Shown: positions 20,650 through 31,888, counted from the first letter of the stretch. The stretch is DNA of 64,000 nucleotides from Ornithodoros turicata (GCF_037126465.1 NW_026999318.1:2018447-2082446); one strand, 5' to 3'. Numbers and translations are program-made. The notes: a model not told the origin generated them from the sequence alone.

Positions 20650-21016
20650 CTGGCGCCCAACGTGGGGTGCCAGATGTAGGATCTGCTCCTGCAAGTAGCC
20701 TTCCCCACCGGGTTGTGGTCTAAGTAACCAGTACGTTCCCTATCGCCAATCAAGAATGACTCCGACACCAGACTGGAATGCAACTTACATCGTTTATTCG
20801 TCTCGAACAGGTCTTCCTCCTGCGCTGCTCCGGTCCCGAATGACCCCTTTTCCCGTCGCTCCCTCCCGCCTCACCTCCCACTGACCCAAATCCAAGCGAC
20901 AGCACGGCACGTGCGGCGATCTTGGTCAGTGGAAGAAAACCTGCCCGGAGGGCAGCTGAGAAGGTTGGGGGGCCTCAGACAAAGGGCCGCCCCCTCCTCG
21001 CGACCGCGTCACCACA
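20650..21016 (-). mobile_element. Solo LTR with primer-binding-site remnant
   Basis: The 342-bp LTR (20675-21016) starts TGTGGTGACG and ends GATCCTACA on the minus strand and holds AATAAACGATG (about 20790) as polyadenylation signal. Next to it is TGGCACCCCACGTTGGGC, a TGG-starting primer-binding site, inside an inverted repeat whose far arm (GGAGCAAATCCCACA) mirrors the LTR end. It interrupts LINE N4a between FAEYDYKVMEFN and the CDSAVVQASS segment. No internal genes remain. Confidence 0.7.
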
Positions 21017-21086
21017 AGTTAAATTCCATGACCTTGTAATCGTATTCAGCAAAGTTGCATCGTTTAACTTCCTGAGAGATGCGCAT

Positions 21087-22440
21087 TCAAAAAGGAAGTG
21101 ATTGTGACGGTTTATTCAAAAATTGTTGCTTGTATTGAGTTTCCTGCACACATTCGAGCGCTGGATGTTGGGGGTAACACCGAACCCTAAGTGCATATGT
21201 GGCGCTAAGAAAAAACCTCCGTCTTGCGAGTGACCAGTGGTTCGACTCGACATACAAACTCTCCACTGGCGATGTTCTGAATGCACCAAGGACTAAGCGT
21301 AGTCCCTGGTGATGTATCGGATCGAGTATCCTCAAAGCAGTTGGTCGAGCCGACCCACAAACAGCACATCCATAGTCCAATCTAGAAAGGACAGTGGAGA
21401 TGTAGATGCGATTCAGTACTTCGCGATCTGCTCCCCAGGACCGGTGTGAAAGTACCTTTAGAATGCTAAGGGATTTAATGCACTTATTCTTGAGTTGTTT
21501 CATGTGTGGCAGAAATGTCAGTTTTTTGTCAAAGATGAGCCCGAGAAATTTGTGCTCATGCTGTACATTAATTGGGTGGCAGCGCAACTTCAGAGCTGGC
21601 TATGGGAAAACTCCCCGAAGCCTCGAAAGGTGGACACAGGTCTTTTCAGGAGAGAACTGGAAGCCATTTTCATTTGACCACTTCACTAACGTGTTGATTG
21701 CCAGCTGGAGCTGGCGCTCGCATGCAGACACATTTGAAGAGCAATAGGAAATCTGCACGTCATCAACGTACAACGAGTACTTAATTGAAGGAGGAATTAC
21801 TTTTGCTATTGAGTTCATTTTTACGATAAAGAGCGTGACACTTAGCACTGACCCCTGTGGGACACCATTCTCCTGTACAAATGGTCGGGACAGTGTTGTT
21901 CCTACCTGGACTCTGAAGGTTCCCCCTTCGAGGAAGTCCGAAATACAGCGCAGCATGCGACCGCGAAGTTCCATTGCATACAAGTCTCGAACAATACCGT
22001 ACCCCCAAGTGGTGTCATAGGCCTTGTGCACGTCAAGAAATACACTGACACAATGCCTACCTCTTACAAAAGCCTCCCTAATTGTTGTTTCAAGGCGCAA
22101 AAGCTGGTCCGTTGTCGACCGTGCAGCCCCAGAGCCACATTGGTATCGACCCAAGCAGTTATTTTCCTCTAAAAAATATACGAGGCGGTTGCTGACCATG
22201 CGTTCAAAAGTTTTTCCCAAACAACTTGTGAGCGCTATGGGCCTATAGCTAGATGGATCTTATGAATCATTTGCTGGCTTCAACAGCGGGATTATGATCG
22301 CTACTTTCCAACCAGAGGGGAGTGATCCTTCTCACCATACGGTGTTGAAGAAATCTAAAACGCATTCTAACGAGGAATTGGATAGGTTTTCTAGCATGCT
22401 GTATGTCACACGATCTGGACCTGGTGCAGTAACGTTTCTG
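21087..22440 (-). pseudogene. LINE N4a ORF2 reverse transcriptase
   Basis: The frame 22220-21600 carries GKTFERMVSNRLVYFLEEN, VSVFLDVHKAYDTTW (catalytic Asp), NGVPQGSVLSVTLF and LYVDDVQISYC; 21587-21087 carries the thumb (KFLGLIFDKKLTFLPHM, SHRSWGADREVL). Fingers at 22440-22220 are in further frames, with a stop in IIPLLKPANDS*. Three to four lesions separate it from an intact RT. Confidence 0.88.
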
Positions 22441-22560
22441 CGTGATTAGGCCCTCAGCAGTTCTGTCATTGTAAATAAGGAGTTGTAAGTGTACCCATTG
22501 CCAGATCCAGGGGGGATGGTATGCTTCTCTGACTGTTCCTTGATTTTAATGAAGTCAGCG

Positions 22561-23769
22561 CTATATTGTGTTCGATATGCTCTGAAAGTGTTCTCCAAGG
22601 GCGTCTGCCTGTTCTTGCACGTTTTGGCATACAACGCCATTTACTTGTAGTAGAGGAACAGAAAAACTAGCATAATCTCCCTTTACTTTTCGGAGCCTGT
22701 CCCAGATTACCTTTGAAGGTGTGTTGTTATTCAGACTTGAGACAAAATCCTTCCACGACGCTTTTTTGGCTTGGCGCCGTGTCCAACGGGCTTTAGTCCT
22801 AGCCTTATTAAACCGGATTAGGTTTGTTGTGGTTGGATATTTGTGTAAGATACTCCATGCCCGATATTGCTCCTTTCGCGTATCCTTGCAGTCGGTGTTC
22901 CACCAAGGCTTGGAGCGCTTTGGCAGGTTCCCAGACGTTTGTGGAATGGATAGAACAGCTGCATTTATGATCGCATCAGTCACCACTCTGTTTGCTTCTT
23001 CAATATCTCCTCTCTCAAGAGACAGAGATGACAAATCAACTCTTTTCTTAAAATTACTCCAATCCGCGCGGGAAAGGTTCCATCGAGGCGGTTGTGTTCT
23101 TAAGCCCCTTGTTGGACCAGGAAATCTAAGTACAACTGGAAAATGGCCGCTACCGCGAGGGTTTGCTTGCACATCCCAATTGACATTATAATACAGAGAG
23201 GGGCTGCACAAAGAAATATCTAGGGGTGAAAATGTCTGAGTGGCAGAATTTATGTACGTTGGGAGACCAGTGTTCAAAGGGCAGAGCTGCTTTGAAAGTA
23301 AAACCCTTTCAATTAGCTTGCCACGACTGTCGAGCCTTGAGCTGCCCCACAGCGGATTATGGGCGTTAAGGTCCCCGAGAATCATGAAGGGCTGAGGAAG
23401 CTGATCACATAACTGTTCAAACTCTGCTTGGTCTACGTTTTCTGCTGGCGGTAAGTACAGAGAGCAGACAGTAATTACACGTTCGAGACATACTTGAGCG
23501 GCAACAGCCTCTAGGTTTGTTACCAGGGGTACGGCCCTTGCAGGTACAGACAGCAGGACAACGACAGCCACACCTCCCGATGCGCGCGCGCACCCTAAAC
23601 GATCCTTTCTGAACACGGTGTATCTCCGAAACGGGTCTATGCTTTGTGGGTGTAAATTTGTCTCCTGTAAGCAAAAACAAACCGCCATATGTTCCTCGAA
23701 GAGGTCTTTTATGTCATCGACATTTGCAATAAGACCCCGACAGTTCCAATGGAGGATTGTTTGGCCCAT
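22561..23769 (-). pseudogene. LINE N4a ORF2 endonuclease (APE type) and linker
   Basis: Start ATG at 23769 (MGQTILHWNCRGL). Motifs of the apurinic-type endonuclease: HWNCRGL, CLQETNL (catalytic Glu), ASGGVAVV, CSLYLPP, GDLNAHNPLWGS and, where siblings have GSDHFPV, here GSGHFPV: the Asp of the SDH motif is Gly, which should abolish cleavage. The frame continues through the basic linker TKARWTRRQAKKASW to SFSVPLLQVNG. It is otherwise open for 403 codons. Confidence 0.9.
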
Positions 23770-23961
23770 AATGTACGAAAGAAAGAGAAAAAAGATTAAA
23801 TCTAAGTACCTCGAATCAGAGGACCGTGCTTTCATTTCCTACTTTTTTGGCGCAGTTATTTTCTGTCAAGGGGTTTTCTTCCTGGCCTCTGCCAGTTCCT
23901 TGTCAGAGATGTCTGGGAGCGAACCACTCACAGACAAACCCTTGACAGTCTTTTTCTGTGA

Positions 23962-25032
23962 TTATGAGCTCGTGCTCACGAATGAGCGCTCCGAGCTCGA
24001 GTCATCGTCACAATCCATAGAGATTTTCTCCACGGAGGACGATGACAGTTGTGACACCACAGCTTCAGGTGGCGTCATGGATGTAGTTGGTAAGACAGTG
24101 GGTGTGATGTCAGTTTGCGTTTTGGTGGATTGTACCTGTGTTTCTGTTGCGCGTGTTATCATTCTTGGTTTCTCCTTAGCCTTGTCTGCATAAGATTTGT
24201 TTCCGAACAAAAATGGCGATACCCTTCTTCTTGCCTCAATGTAACTTATATTAAGTGTCACTTTAAGATGCAGAACCTCTTTTTCGGCTTTCCATTTTGG
24301 ACAAGACCGAGAATAAGAGGGGTGGTTCTCAGAACAATTGACACAATGTTCAGCACGATCACATTCCTTGGTTTCGTGTCCCTCCTGCCCACAACGTGCG
24401 CAACAGGGGCGGCCTGTACATGCATCTGCAGCGTGTCCAAAGCGGTTGCACTTAAAGCAACGAAGAGGGTTGGGTATGTAAGGCCTAACGTCGGTTGTTA
24501 GGTACCCCACCTTAAGCTTCTCAGGTAGCACCGGTGTGTCAAACGTAAGTATAACGTTCCTAGTGGTGATATATTCGTTGTTTCGTCTGATTTTTATCTT
24601 GCGGACGTCTATAACTTGTTGGTCGTTCAAGTTCACCAGAATATCTTCAGCTGGCACATCGATCAGTTCAGACAGGGAAATGACGCCTCGGCATGTATTC
24701 AGGGTCTTATGTAGAGACGCTGAGATCTTGTGCCCCATCATCTCTGTCGCGTTCAGAATTGTTTTGCTATACCTTTCGGATACACATTTGAGCAGTAAGT
24801 CGCCAGACCTCATGCGCTTGATTCTTGTCACATTTTTTGAAAGTGATGCAACCGCTTTTTCGATGAAAAAGGGCGAGATTTTACCTAAAGGAGTGGGCTC
24901 AGGGCCAACACTAGTCAAGACAATGAACTTTGGTGTGTTGTTTGGCGTGTTCAATAGCACAGTTTGTAAGCCATCGGTGCGAGGGCGCTTACCGCCCCCG
25001 ATCAAAGATTTAGAAGAAGATTTTTTACCCAT
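23962..25032 (-). CDS. LINE N4a ORF1, Gag-like RNA-binding protein
   Basis: An uninterrupted 356-codon frame starts at the ATG at 25032. The N-terminal half (to about residue 185) is an RRM-like region (FFIEKAVASLSKNV, RSGDLLLKC) expected to bind the element RNA. Three CCHC knuckles follow at about residues 193-245 (CFKCNRFGHAADAC, CCARCGQEGHETKEC, HCVNCSENHPSYSRSC), then a Ser/Asp-rich tail. A stop truncates the tail about 45 codons early: the shared segment GLSVSGSLPDIS remains in frame beyond it. The ORF2 start lies about 190 bases on. Confidence 0.85.
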   Translation of the reverse strand: MGKKSSSKSLIGGGKRPRTDGLQTVLLNTPNNTPKFIVLTSVGPEPTPLGKISPFFIEKAVASLSKNVTRIKRMRSGDLLLKCVSERYSKTILNATEMMGHKISASLHKTLNTCRGVISLSELIDVPAEDILVNLNDQQVIDVRKIKIRRNNEYITTRNVILTFDTPVLPEKLKVGYLTTDVRPYIPNPLRCFKCNRFGHAADACTGRPCCARCGQEGHETKECDRAEHCVNCSENHPSYSRSCPKWKAEKEVLHLKVTLNISYIEARRRVSPFLFGNKSYADKAKEKPRMITRATETQVQSTKTQTDITPTVLPTTSMTPPEAVVSQLSSSSVEKISMDCDDDSSSERSFVSTSS

Positions 25033-25281
25033 GCGGTATTTAGAGCTGGACTATCCAAACTGTCTCCCACACTTCACGTCCATACATGTGGGAAGGTCCC
25101 GGAGTTACTGAAAACCCTTCGGCCGGGGTTTGACCAAAACCTCGACAGCTTCCGTTCATGGTTTCTCTCCCTTCACCTTTCATCTCCTCGGCACGGTAGG
25201 TAACACCTTGGGACTGGGGGCTGGGGTCCGTGTTGGCGCCACTCACCAAACACCAGCCGAAGCCGGTGCCCCCTGCGGGGG
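25033..25281 (-). promoter_or_regulatory. LINE N4a 5' untranslated region and internal promoter
   Basis: About 250 bp precede ORF1. The same segment with the same terminus precedes N3 ORF1 (29885-30138), so its start (CCCCGCAGGGGGCACC) marks a true transcription start. LINEs of this kind carry their promoter inside the transcribed 5' region; that is inferred from the family. No TATA box is present. Confidence 0.65.
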
Positions 25282-26929
25282 CGAATGAGTGGTCGGTTGT
25301 TGAGCATCCCATTCGAAACCAACACTGAAATTCCGACAAGCAGTTATTCTCCTCCAGATAGTGCACAAGACGGTTGTTAACAATTAGTTCAAATGTCTTT
25401 CCAATGCAGCTCGTGAGCGCGATCGGCCTGTAACTACTTGGCGTTGAGGAATCCTTTCCAGGTTTCAGGATTGGGATGATGGTAGCAGTCTTCCAAGCAG
25501 ATGGCATTGTGCTCCTGGACCAAACTTTGTTAAAGAACTCGAGTAGAGAAATTTTAGACTGTTCTGATGAGTGTTGTAGCATTGGGTAGGTGACCCTGTC
25601 TGGTCCTGGGGATGTGACGTTTCGAAATGATAAAGATCTGACAAGCTCCACCATTGTAAAGGGCTGGTTATGCAAAAGCTCTTCACCACCATTCATTGGA
25701 ATTACTCGGTTTTCTGCGTTGGATTTTATTGTTCTGAATTCCGTGGAATAATGTGATGAGCTTGAGACATTTTCAAAGTGTTCTCCGAGAGCATGCATTG
25801 GCCTGTTCTTCTAGGCTGTTGTTTGATTGGCCATTAATACGTAAAAGAGGGATGCAGTAACCGATATGCTGTCCCTTGATCTTTCGGATCCTATCCCAAA
25901 CAATTTTGGATGGGGTATGACTGGCTAATGATGACACCAAACCGCGCAGAGATGTCCGCTTTGCTTGTTTGCGTGTCCACCTTGCTTTGGCCCTCGCTTT
26001 TTTAAAAGCAGGAGGTTATTTGCGGTTGGATATCTTCGGAATACCCCCCAAGCACGGTTTTGAAGTTTGCGCGTCTCCTCACATTCGGCCGTCCACCAAG
26101 GCTTTGTGCGCTTGGGCAGGCGGCCAGAAGACTGTGGAATGCTTTCAGTTGCTGCTTGTATGATAACATTTGTGATGAGGTCGTTAGCATTCTCAATTGC
26201 TACATGATTCAATGGGATCAAACTGAGTTCGCACTTCTCACTAAAACAACTCCAGTCAGCGTCCTAGAGTCTCCATCTCGGAGGACGTGTTGTGAGTGTA
26301 TTAGCTACTGGAAAATATTTCAAGATCACTGGGAAGTGGTCGCTTCCAAAGGGGTTTGCCTCAACTGTCCATTCTACATCCTGGAAAAGTGATGGGCTGC
26401 AGAAGGACAGGTCTAAAGCAATGAAAGTCTGAGTTGGAGTATGTAAATAATTTGGTGATCCTGTGTTTAAGAGGCAAATCATAGATGATGAGAGGACTGC
26501 TTCCAGCATCTGTCCCCTGCAGTCAACCCTCATGCTGCCCCAAAGAGGATTATGGGCATTAAAATCACCCAAAAGGAGAAAAGGCTGTAGCAACTGACTA
26601 TATAAACTTTCTATATCTATTTGTGTGACAGTTGCTGCTGGTGGCAAGTAAACTGAGCATACTGTCACAACTTTATCAAGACAGATCTGCACAGCCACAG
26701 CCTCCAACTCTGTCACTAATTGTACTTGCTTAGTTGGAAAAGATCCTCGTGTGACGATCGCTACGCCGCCAGATGCACGTGCTGCGTCTGTTCGACCTTT
26801 TCTGAAGACGTTATGTCTGCGAAGTGGATTCAAAGTGTTCGTGTTTAGATAAGTTTCCTGCACAGAAACATGCCGCATTGTATCGGTCGAAAAGATCATT
26901 GACGTCATCCAGATTTCACAGCATTCCAC
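25282..26929 (-). pseudogene. LINE N4b ORF2: endonuclease, linker and RT fingers
   Basis: The endonuclease (26929-26264) carries QETYLN, ASGGVAIV, GDFNAHNPLWGS and GSDHFPV, all catalytic motifs intact. The linker (26221-25925: RLPKRTKPWW, KQNRAW-type segments) is frameshifted, and the RT fingers (25798 down) read SFRNVTSPGPDRVTYPM, PIALTSCIGKTF and NNRLVHYLEENN, breaking off at CSTTDHS where N4a starts. A frameshift near 26935 damages the ORF2 start region. Confidence 0.85.
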
Positions 26930-26935
26930 GGCAGT

Positions 26936-28275
26936 TCCATTGAATGAAACTTCCCATCATAATAAATGAAATAAATATGGGGAGCGCAGTACAAAGAACG
27001 ATAGAGACATTAAAAACTCTACTGTGCAGCTTGGGAACCGAGAATTGCATTTTGGGGGCTTGGACTCTCCGCAGTTGTTGTTTCTGCTGTTCATTTACTT
27101 TCGCGCCCCTGCCTCTACCAGTTGTCCTCTCACGTTTCTCTTTCGCTTGGGAGCAAGTGCTTGGAAGACTCGATGACGACATCTGCCATGCGCGGTCGTC
27201 ATCATCAACCTCCATGTTTAGTGTGCTTGTCTGGGAGGGATCCTTGGTAACCCCATCCCAAACTGAAAGGAAGCCACCAGCCTCTGAAGAGGTTGTGGCT
27301 GCATTATGAGGGCTGGCTTTTAGGCCAACCGAAGCAACCAGAGAGGACACTTGTGTGTCTCTCTGTTCTGGTTGGGGAGTGTGGAGTGGAGGCCCAGGAG
27401 TCTGGGTCTCCACGGATACTCTGAGTGGTGCCACTCCCCTACGCACCACCTCAGAAAACATTCCTTTCTTTTGAAAGTCCAGCTGTGCTTTCGCTGCCTT
27501 ATGTGTCAGTTTTTGTTCGGTCCTGATTCTGAGTATATCTTTTTCGTTTTTCCAGCGTGGACATGACCTCGAGTATGTTGGATGGCCGCCTTGACAATTT
27601 ACACAGTGAAATCCTTTGCTACATGACTCCGGTGGGTGGTCATTACCGGCACACTTTGGGCAAAACGTTGGGCTGTGGCCGAAACGTTGGCATTTAAAGC
27701 ATCGTCTGGGGTTTGGAATGAATGGTCATACATGACAGTTAATGTAGCCAGCCTTGATCTCTGACGGGAGTGTGTGGAACTGAAAGGAGAGTATTGCGTG
27801 CTTTGTTTGGATTTCCTTACCCTCCCTTCTCTTCACAATGCGCTTTGCACATACGACCCCTTGATCCTTCAATCCTTCCTCGATCTCTGCTTCAGAACAA
27901 GAAAGGAGTTCATCCTCGGAGATCACGCCTTTCACTATGTTTAAGGTGCGGTGTGTTGTGACCGTAACTTTGATGTCACCAACCTGTTTCACTGCTTGGA
28001 GTGCGGTACTCTGTTGTTTTGTGTGGACTTCAACCTGAAGATCCCCAGTGTTTAGCTTTTTAGCATTGTAAGACTTGCCTAGAAGTTTCTCAAGTTCCTT
28101 TGCTACTAGATGATGATGATACTTTCGCAAGGGATTTGGATTCATTGTCAGATTTTATCACAAGTACTTTGGGGAACCAGGGTTCCGGGTTTAAACCTAC
28201 GACATCAAGTCTAACTCTATCGGTGCGACCCCTTTTCAAGGGTCGATCATGATTTTTTGTGCTGGCTGAATCCAT
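26936..28275 (-). pseudogene. LINE N4b ORF1 (second LINE family)
   Basis: The ATG at 28275 opens MDSASTKNHDRPLKRG. The frame shifts near 28120 (a TGATGATGATGAT microsatellite sits in the gene) and continues with an RRM-like region (27726-28145), CCHC knuckles around 27720-27600 (CQRFGHSPTFC, CVNCQGGHPTYSRSC) and a Pro/Thr/Ser-rich tail (to 26936). The protein is only distantly similar to N4a ORF1, and the 5' untranslated regions are unrelated, so this is a different family sharing a related ORF2. Confidence 0.82.
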
Positions 28276-28777
28276 AAAGCTATGTATGTAATTCAGTGCA
28301 GTGGGGTGCCGCCCACCACCGAGCCCAACCAGGGGAACGTACGGTCTACACGTTAACACTTCCCCTGCACTATACCCTAGTGCAGCTTCTGGAGAGTGAA
28401 AGACTGCCCAAGGTTGACCCTTGCCACCAAAGAGGGTGAAAAGAGGAAAAGGAGAGAAGGAAGGAGACCAAGGAAGAGGAAGTAATGAAAAGGGAGATGG
28501 CGACTAGCTGAATAATCCTGGCCGGGCCTTCCAGGACCACCCGTCTATGGGAAGCAGGGGCCAAAGCGGTGTATTGCTTTCCCGGAGGGGCCCCGAAGGG
28601 TCCGAAACAACCTCCGGGTCCACTCAACCGCCAGGATCCCCTTTTCCATAGACACGGGAAAGCCACGCACAGCTATACGTGGGGGTCTCCCTCCAGCGGC
28701 GACCCAACCGTTGGTGCAGGAGGGGGCTACTGCGGCTGCTGCCGGGCGATGGGGGTGCCAAGTTCCCGACGCCGGGG
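28276..28777 (-). promoter_or_regulatory. LINE N4b 5' untranslated region, one promoter monomer
   Basis: From the 5' terminus (CCCCGGCGTCGGGAAC, 28777) runs one copy of a ~300-bp GC-rich unit (to about 28480), then a purine-rich spacer and GTGCAGCTTCTGGAG-type sequence before ORF1. N2 has the same unit twice (31889-32488). Confidence 0.65.
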
Positions 28778-29884
28778 CTGTCGTTTTGACTGGGAGCTCG
28801 CGCTCGTGAATGAGCTTTGCGAGCTTGTGTCGTCATCGCACTCCATAGAAGTCGTTTCTATGGGTGGCGATGACAGGAGTGGCGTCGATGACGGTGACGC
28901 CACGGAAGTTTTGTTGGTTGGAGGTGGGTGGTTACCTCCTTTGTCTTCACTTGTGTTTAAGTCTGTCTGTGTGCACTGTGTGATCAATTTTGCTTTTTGT
29001 TTGACTGCTGCTGTAAATGACTTCTCAAAAAAGATGGGCGATACTTTTTTTCTGGCTTCTGGGTAGCTTAAGGTTTGGGTAACCATAACGTGCAAAACTT
29101 TTTTATACTTCCACTTCGAACAGGATCCGGAGTATGATGGATGGTCCTTGGAGCAGTTGACGCAGCAGTCTGGCCCTTTACATTCTTTAGTCTCGAGGCC
29201 AGACTGACCACATCGTGCACAACAAGCGGAGCCACGGCACGAGTCCGCAGCATGGCCAAACCTGTTACAGCGGAAACACCGGAGAGGATTTGGAATATAG
29301 GGACGCACATCGGCTGAGAGATATCCGACTTTCAATTTCTCGGAGAGTGTTGGCTGGTCAAATTTCTGCGGAAATGAAAAATAAATAAATAAATAAAATG
29401 TAAGCACGATGTTCCTGGTTGTTATGTACTGTGTTGTTTTTCCTTATTTTTATCTTACGCACGTCGATCACTTGCTGCTCTTTCAAGTTGGCAAGGATCT
29501 CCTCAACCGGAACATCAATTAGTTCGGGAACTGCAACCACTCCACGACAACTGTTTAATGTCTTGTGAAGTGATGCAGCAATCTGTATATCAAGCATTTC
29601 ACGAGTGTTCAGGATTTGTTCACAATCAGCCTCAGATGTACATTTTATAAGGAGGTCCCCTGATCGTAGCTTCTTTATTTCCCAAATATTTGTTGACAAG
29701 GATGTTACTGCTCCTTCAATAAAGAAAGGTGACATCTTTCCAAGAGGTACAGTTTTTCCATTTTCTGGAGACATGGCTGACAGCACGATGTAGTTGGCGC
29801 AAAAAGGTTTGAATTTTTGTAGGAAGAATTCGGTCCGGGGACGTTTACCGCCCCCGATCGGAAGGGAGTTATAATGTTTAACCA
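28778..29884 (-). pseudogene. LINE N3 ORF1
   Basis: The ATG at 29884 opens MVKHYNSLPIGGGKRPRTE. An RRM-like region runs to about 29430. A short AT-rich insertion (AAATAAATAAATAAA, 29375-29395) and a frame change interrupt it. Then come GYLSADVRPYIPNPLRC, three CCHC knuckles (CFRCNRFGHAADSC, CCARCGQSGLETKEC, CCVNCSKDHPSYSGSC) and a Ser-rich tail ending SSQSKRQ at 28780. The rest of the tail continues at 19512, across the N4 insertion. Confidence 0.85.
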
Positions 29885-30138
29885 TGCGAGGTTTAAGGAA
29901 ATGAATGTTCCTAATTGTCACCCACACTTCACATTCATACATGTGGGAAGGTCCCGGAGTTTTAAGGAAAACCCATCGGCCGGAGCTTGACCAAGACCCC
30001 GACCGCCGCCGTTCAAGGTTTCTGACCCTTCACCTCACATCCCCTCGGCACGGTACGGTTAACAGCTTGGGACTGGGGGCTGGGGTCCGTGGTGGCGCCA
30101 CTCACCAAACACCAGCTGAAGCAGGTGCCCCCGCGGGG
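29885..30138 (-). promoter_or_regulatory. LINE N3 5' untranslated region
   Basis: It matches 25033-25281 over its full length, including the 5' terminus. The conserved block around 30065-30110 (ACGGACCCCAGCCCCCAG on the minus strand) could contain the initiator and downstream promoter elements typical of TATA-less LINEs; this is inference. Confidence 0.65.
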
Positions 30139-30146
30139 TTGAAAAG

Positions 30147-31095
30147 TTTGTGCTTGTGGGGTATCTCCTGAAAATACCCCACGCCCGATTTTGTTGCTTG
30201 CGAGTCTTCTCGCAGTCACTCGTCCACCATGGCTTTGGACGTCTTGGAAGGTTACCTTTTGTTTGTGAAATTGACTGCTGAGCAGCATTTATAATAGTAT
30301 TTGTAATTACTGTGTTTGCCTCGTCAACATGAAGATGTTGAAAAGATTGGGTCAAGATATTGGCCTCTTTGGTGAAGAGGTCCCAGTCTGCCTCTTGTAG
30401 TTTCCACCGAGGCGGGCGTGTTGCAATGTTGTTGGCGGGGCCACGAAATGTGACAACAATTGGGAAGTGGTCACTACCACGTGGGTCGTGATCCACTCTC
30501 CAATCTAAAGAGGAAAATGGGAAGGACTGCAAAGAGTGATGTCAATAGCAGAGAAGGATTGTGTTGCAGAGTTTAGGTAGCTTGTTGACCCTGTGTTTAG
30601 GAGGCAAAGTGACCTCGAAAAGAGAACTCTCTCAGCAATTTCTCCACGGCTATCAACCTTTGCGCTGCCCCACAAGGGATTATGCGCATTGAGGTCGCCT
30701 AAAATCATCATGGCCTGAGGGAGCTGGTCAATTAACTTTTCAAAATCTCTCTGACCGACGGAAGTTGAAGGAGGAAGATATAATGAACAGACAGTGATAG
30801 TCTGTCCAAGACACACACGGACAGCAACAGCTTCTAGGTCTGTTGTTAGCGGAATATTCATTGCAGGTACAGAGCGAGGAAGGGCAATGGCTACACCACC
30901 CGACGAACGTGTTCTGCCTACACGATCTTTTCGAAATATATTGCACCTACGAAAGAGGTTGAAATTTTCTGGATTTAAGTAGGTTTCCTGCAGACAGAAA
31001 CAAGTTGCATTGTGTTCCACAAACAAGTCGTTAACGTCATCCAAGTTAGAAAAAAGACCTCGGCAATTCCACTGAAGTATGGTGCCAGCACCCAT
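30147..31095 (-). pseudogene. LINE N2 ORF2 endonuclease
   Basis: The start MGAGTILQWNCRGLF lies at 31095. Motifs: CLQETYL, SSGGVAIA, CSLYLPPS, GDLNAHNPLWGS (about 30690) and GSDHFPIVV (about 30460), all intact. One frameshift lies near 30520. The linker reads GNLPRRPKPWWTSDC and RAWGIFRRYPTSTN, then N3 interrupts. Confidence 0.88.
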
Positions 31096-31123
31096 TAGGA
31101 AGGTAAGGGTTGGGGACGTACGG

Positions 31124-31672
31124 TCACACTGGGCAGCTGAAATAACCTGCTTTGATGCTTGAAGGCAACTTATGGAGTTCAAGGGTGAGAACGACATGTG
31201 GTGTGGGCATTTCTTTTCCTTCTCTGCGGATGATGATCCTCTTAGCATTGATTACCCCATGATCCTTTAAGCCCTCCGTCATCTCTGAGTCAGAACATGA
31301 TAGCAACTCACTGGCAGATATGACCCCTTCCACTGTGTTCAAGCTACGATGTACTGTGGCAGAAACTGGAGTTTCACCAATGGTCTTTGGTGAGGAGAGT
31401 GCTGTACTTTGTTGCATAGTTTGTACCTCGACCTGTATGTCTCCGGTGTTCAGTTTCCTGGCGTTGTAAGACTTCCCGACTACTTGTTCGAGTGTATTCG
31501 CTACAAGAAATGGGGACAGCCCTGCAAACGACTTCGTTTCATTCTCTGCATGGATGACTAGGGATTTGGGAAACCACGGCTCTTGACCGCTTTCAAAGAA
31601 GCTCATTGCAATGTCTTCGGTGCGGTACCGCTTTGGGCGCCGATCAGTTCTTTTTTAATTTGATTCATCCAT
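31124..31672 (-). pseudogene. LINE N2 ORF1, zinc-knuckle half deleted
   Basis: The original ATG (31672, MDESN) is followed by a TAA at codon 6. The frame continues with PKRYRTEDIAMSFFES and the RRM-like region (PWFPKSLVIHAENETKS to IKAGYFSCP) and ends at 31124. Directly after that comes the ORF2 leader, so about 0.7 kb with all CCHC knuckles and the tail is deleted, compared with N4b. Confidence 0.82.
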
Positions 31673-31888
31673 AAAGAGTGAATGTTGAATTCAGTGCAAA
31701 GGGTGTGTCGGCCACCACCGACCGCAACCAAGGGAACGTGTCTCACACGTTAACACTTGCCTGTGCACTATACCCAAGTGCAGCTTCTGGAGGGTGAAAG
31801 ACTGCCCAAGGTTGATCCTTGCCGCTAAAGAAGGTGAAAAAGAAAATGGAGAGGTTGAAGAACTAGAGAAAGAGAAAGCAATGAAAAG

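Larger units (their letters stand above)
19516..28777 (-). mobile_element. Composite LINE insertion N4 (N4a + N4b)
   Basis: A 12-bp direct repeat, CTGTCATTTTGA (19504-19515) and CTGTCGTTTTGA (28778-28789), flanks this 9.3-kb block, and N3 ORF1 reads continuously across the repeat. Inside, a complete LINE of one family (N4a, 19516-25281) is joined at its own 5' end to the 5' half of a LINE of a second family (N4b, 25282-28777). The 3' half of N4b is absent, so the two behave as one inserted unit. Confidence 0.8.
12830..30138 (-). mobile_element. LINE N3, full-length 5' end, carrying nested elements
   Basis: N3 is split into 3' part 12830-14713 (tail, 3' stem-loop, RNase H, RT end), middle part 18925-19515 (endonuclease N-terminus, ORF1 tail) and 5' part 28778-30138 (ORF1 and 5' untranslated region). 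The joins are a copia element (14714-18924, with a deletion) and the composite N4 (19516-28777). The 5' end (CCCCGCGGGGGCACCTG on the minus strand, 30138) matches the 5' end of N4a at 25281, so both are complete there. The tail is (ATC)n at 12837-12848. Confidence 0.85.
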
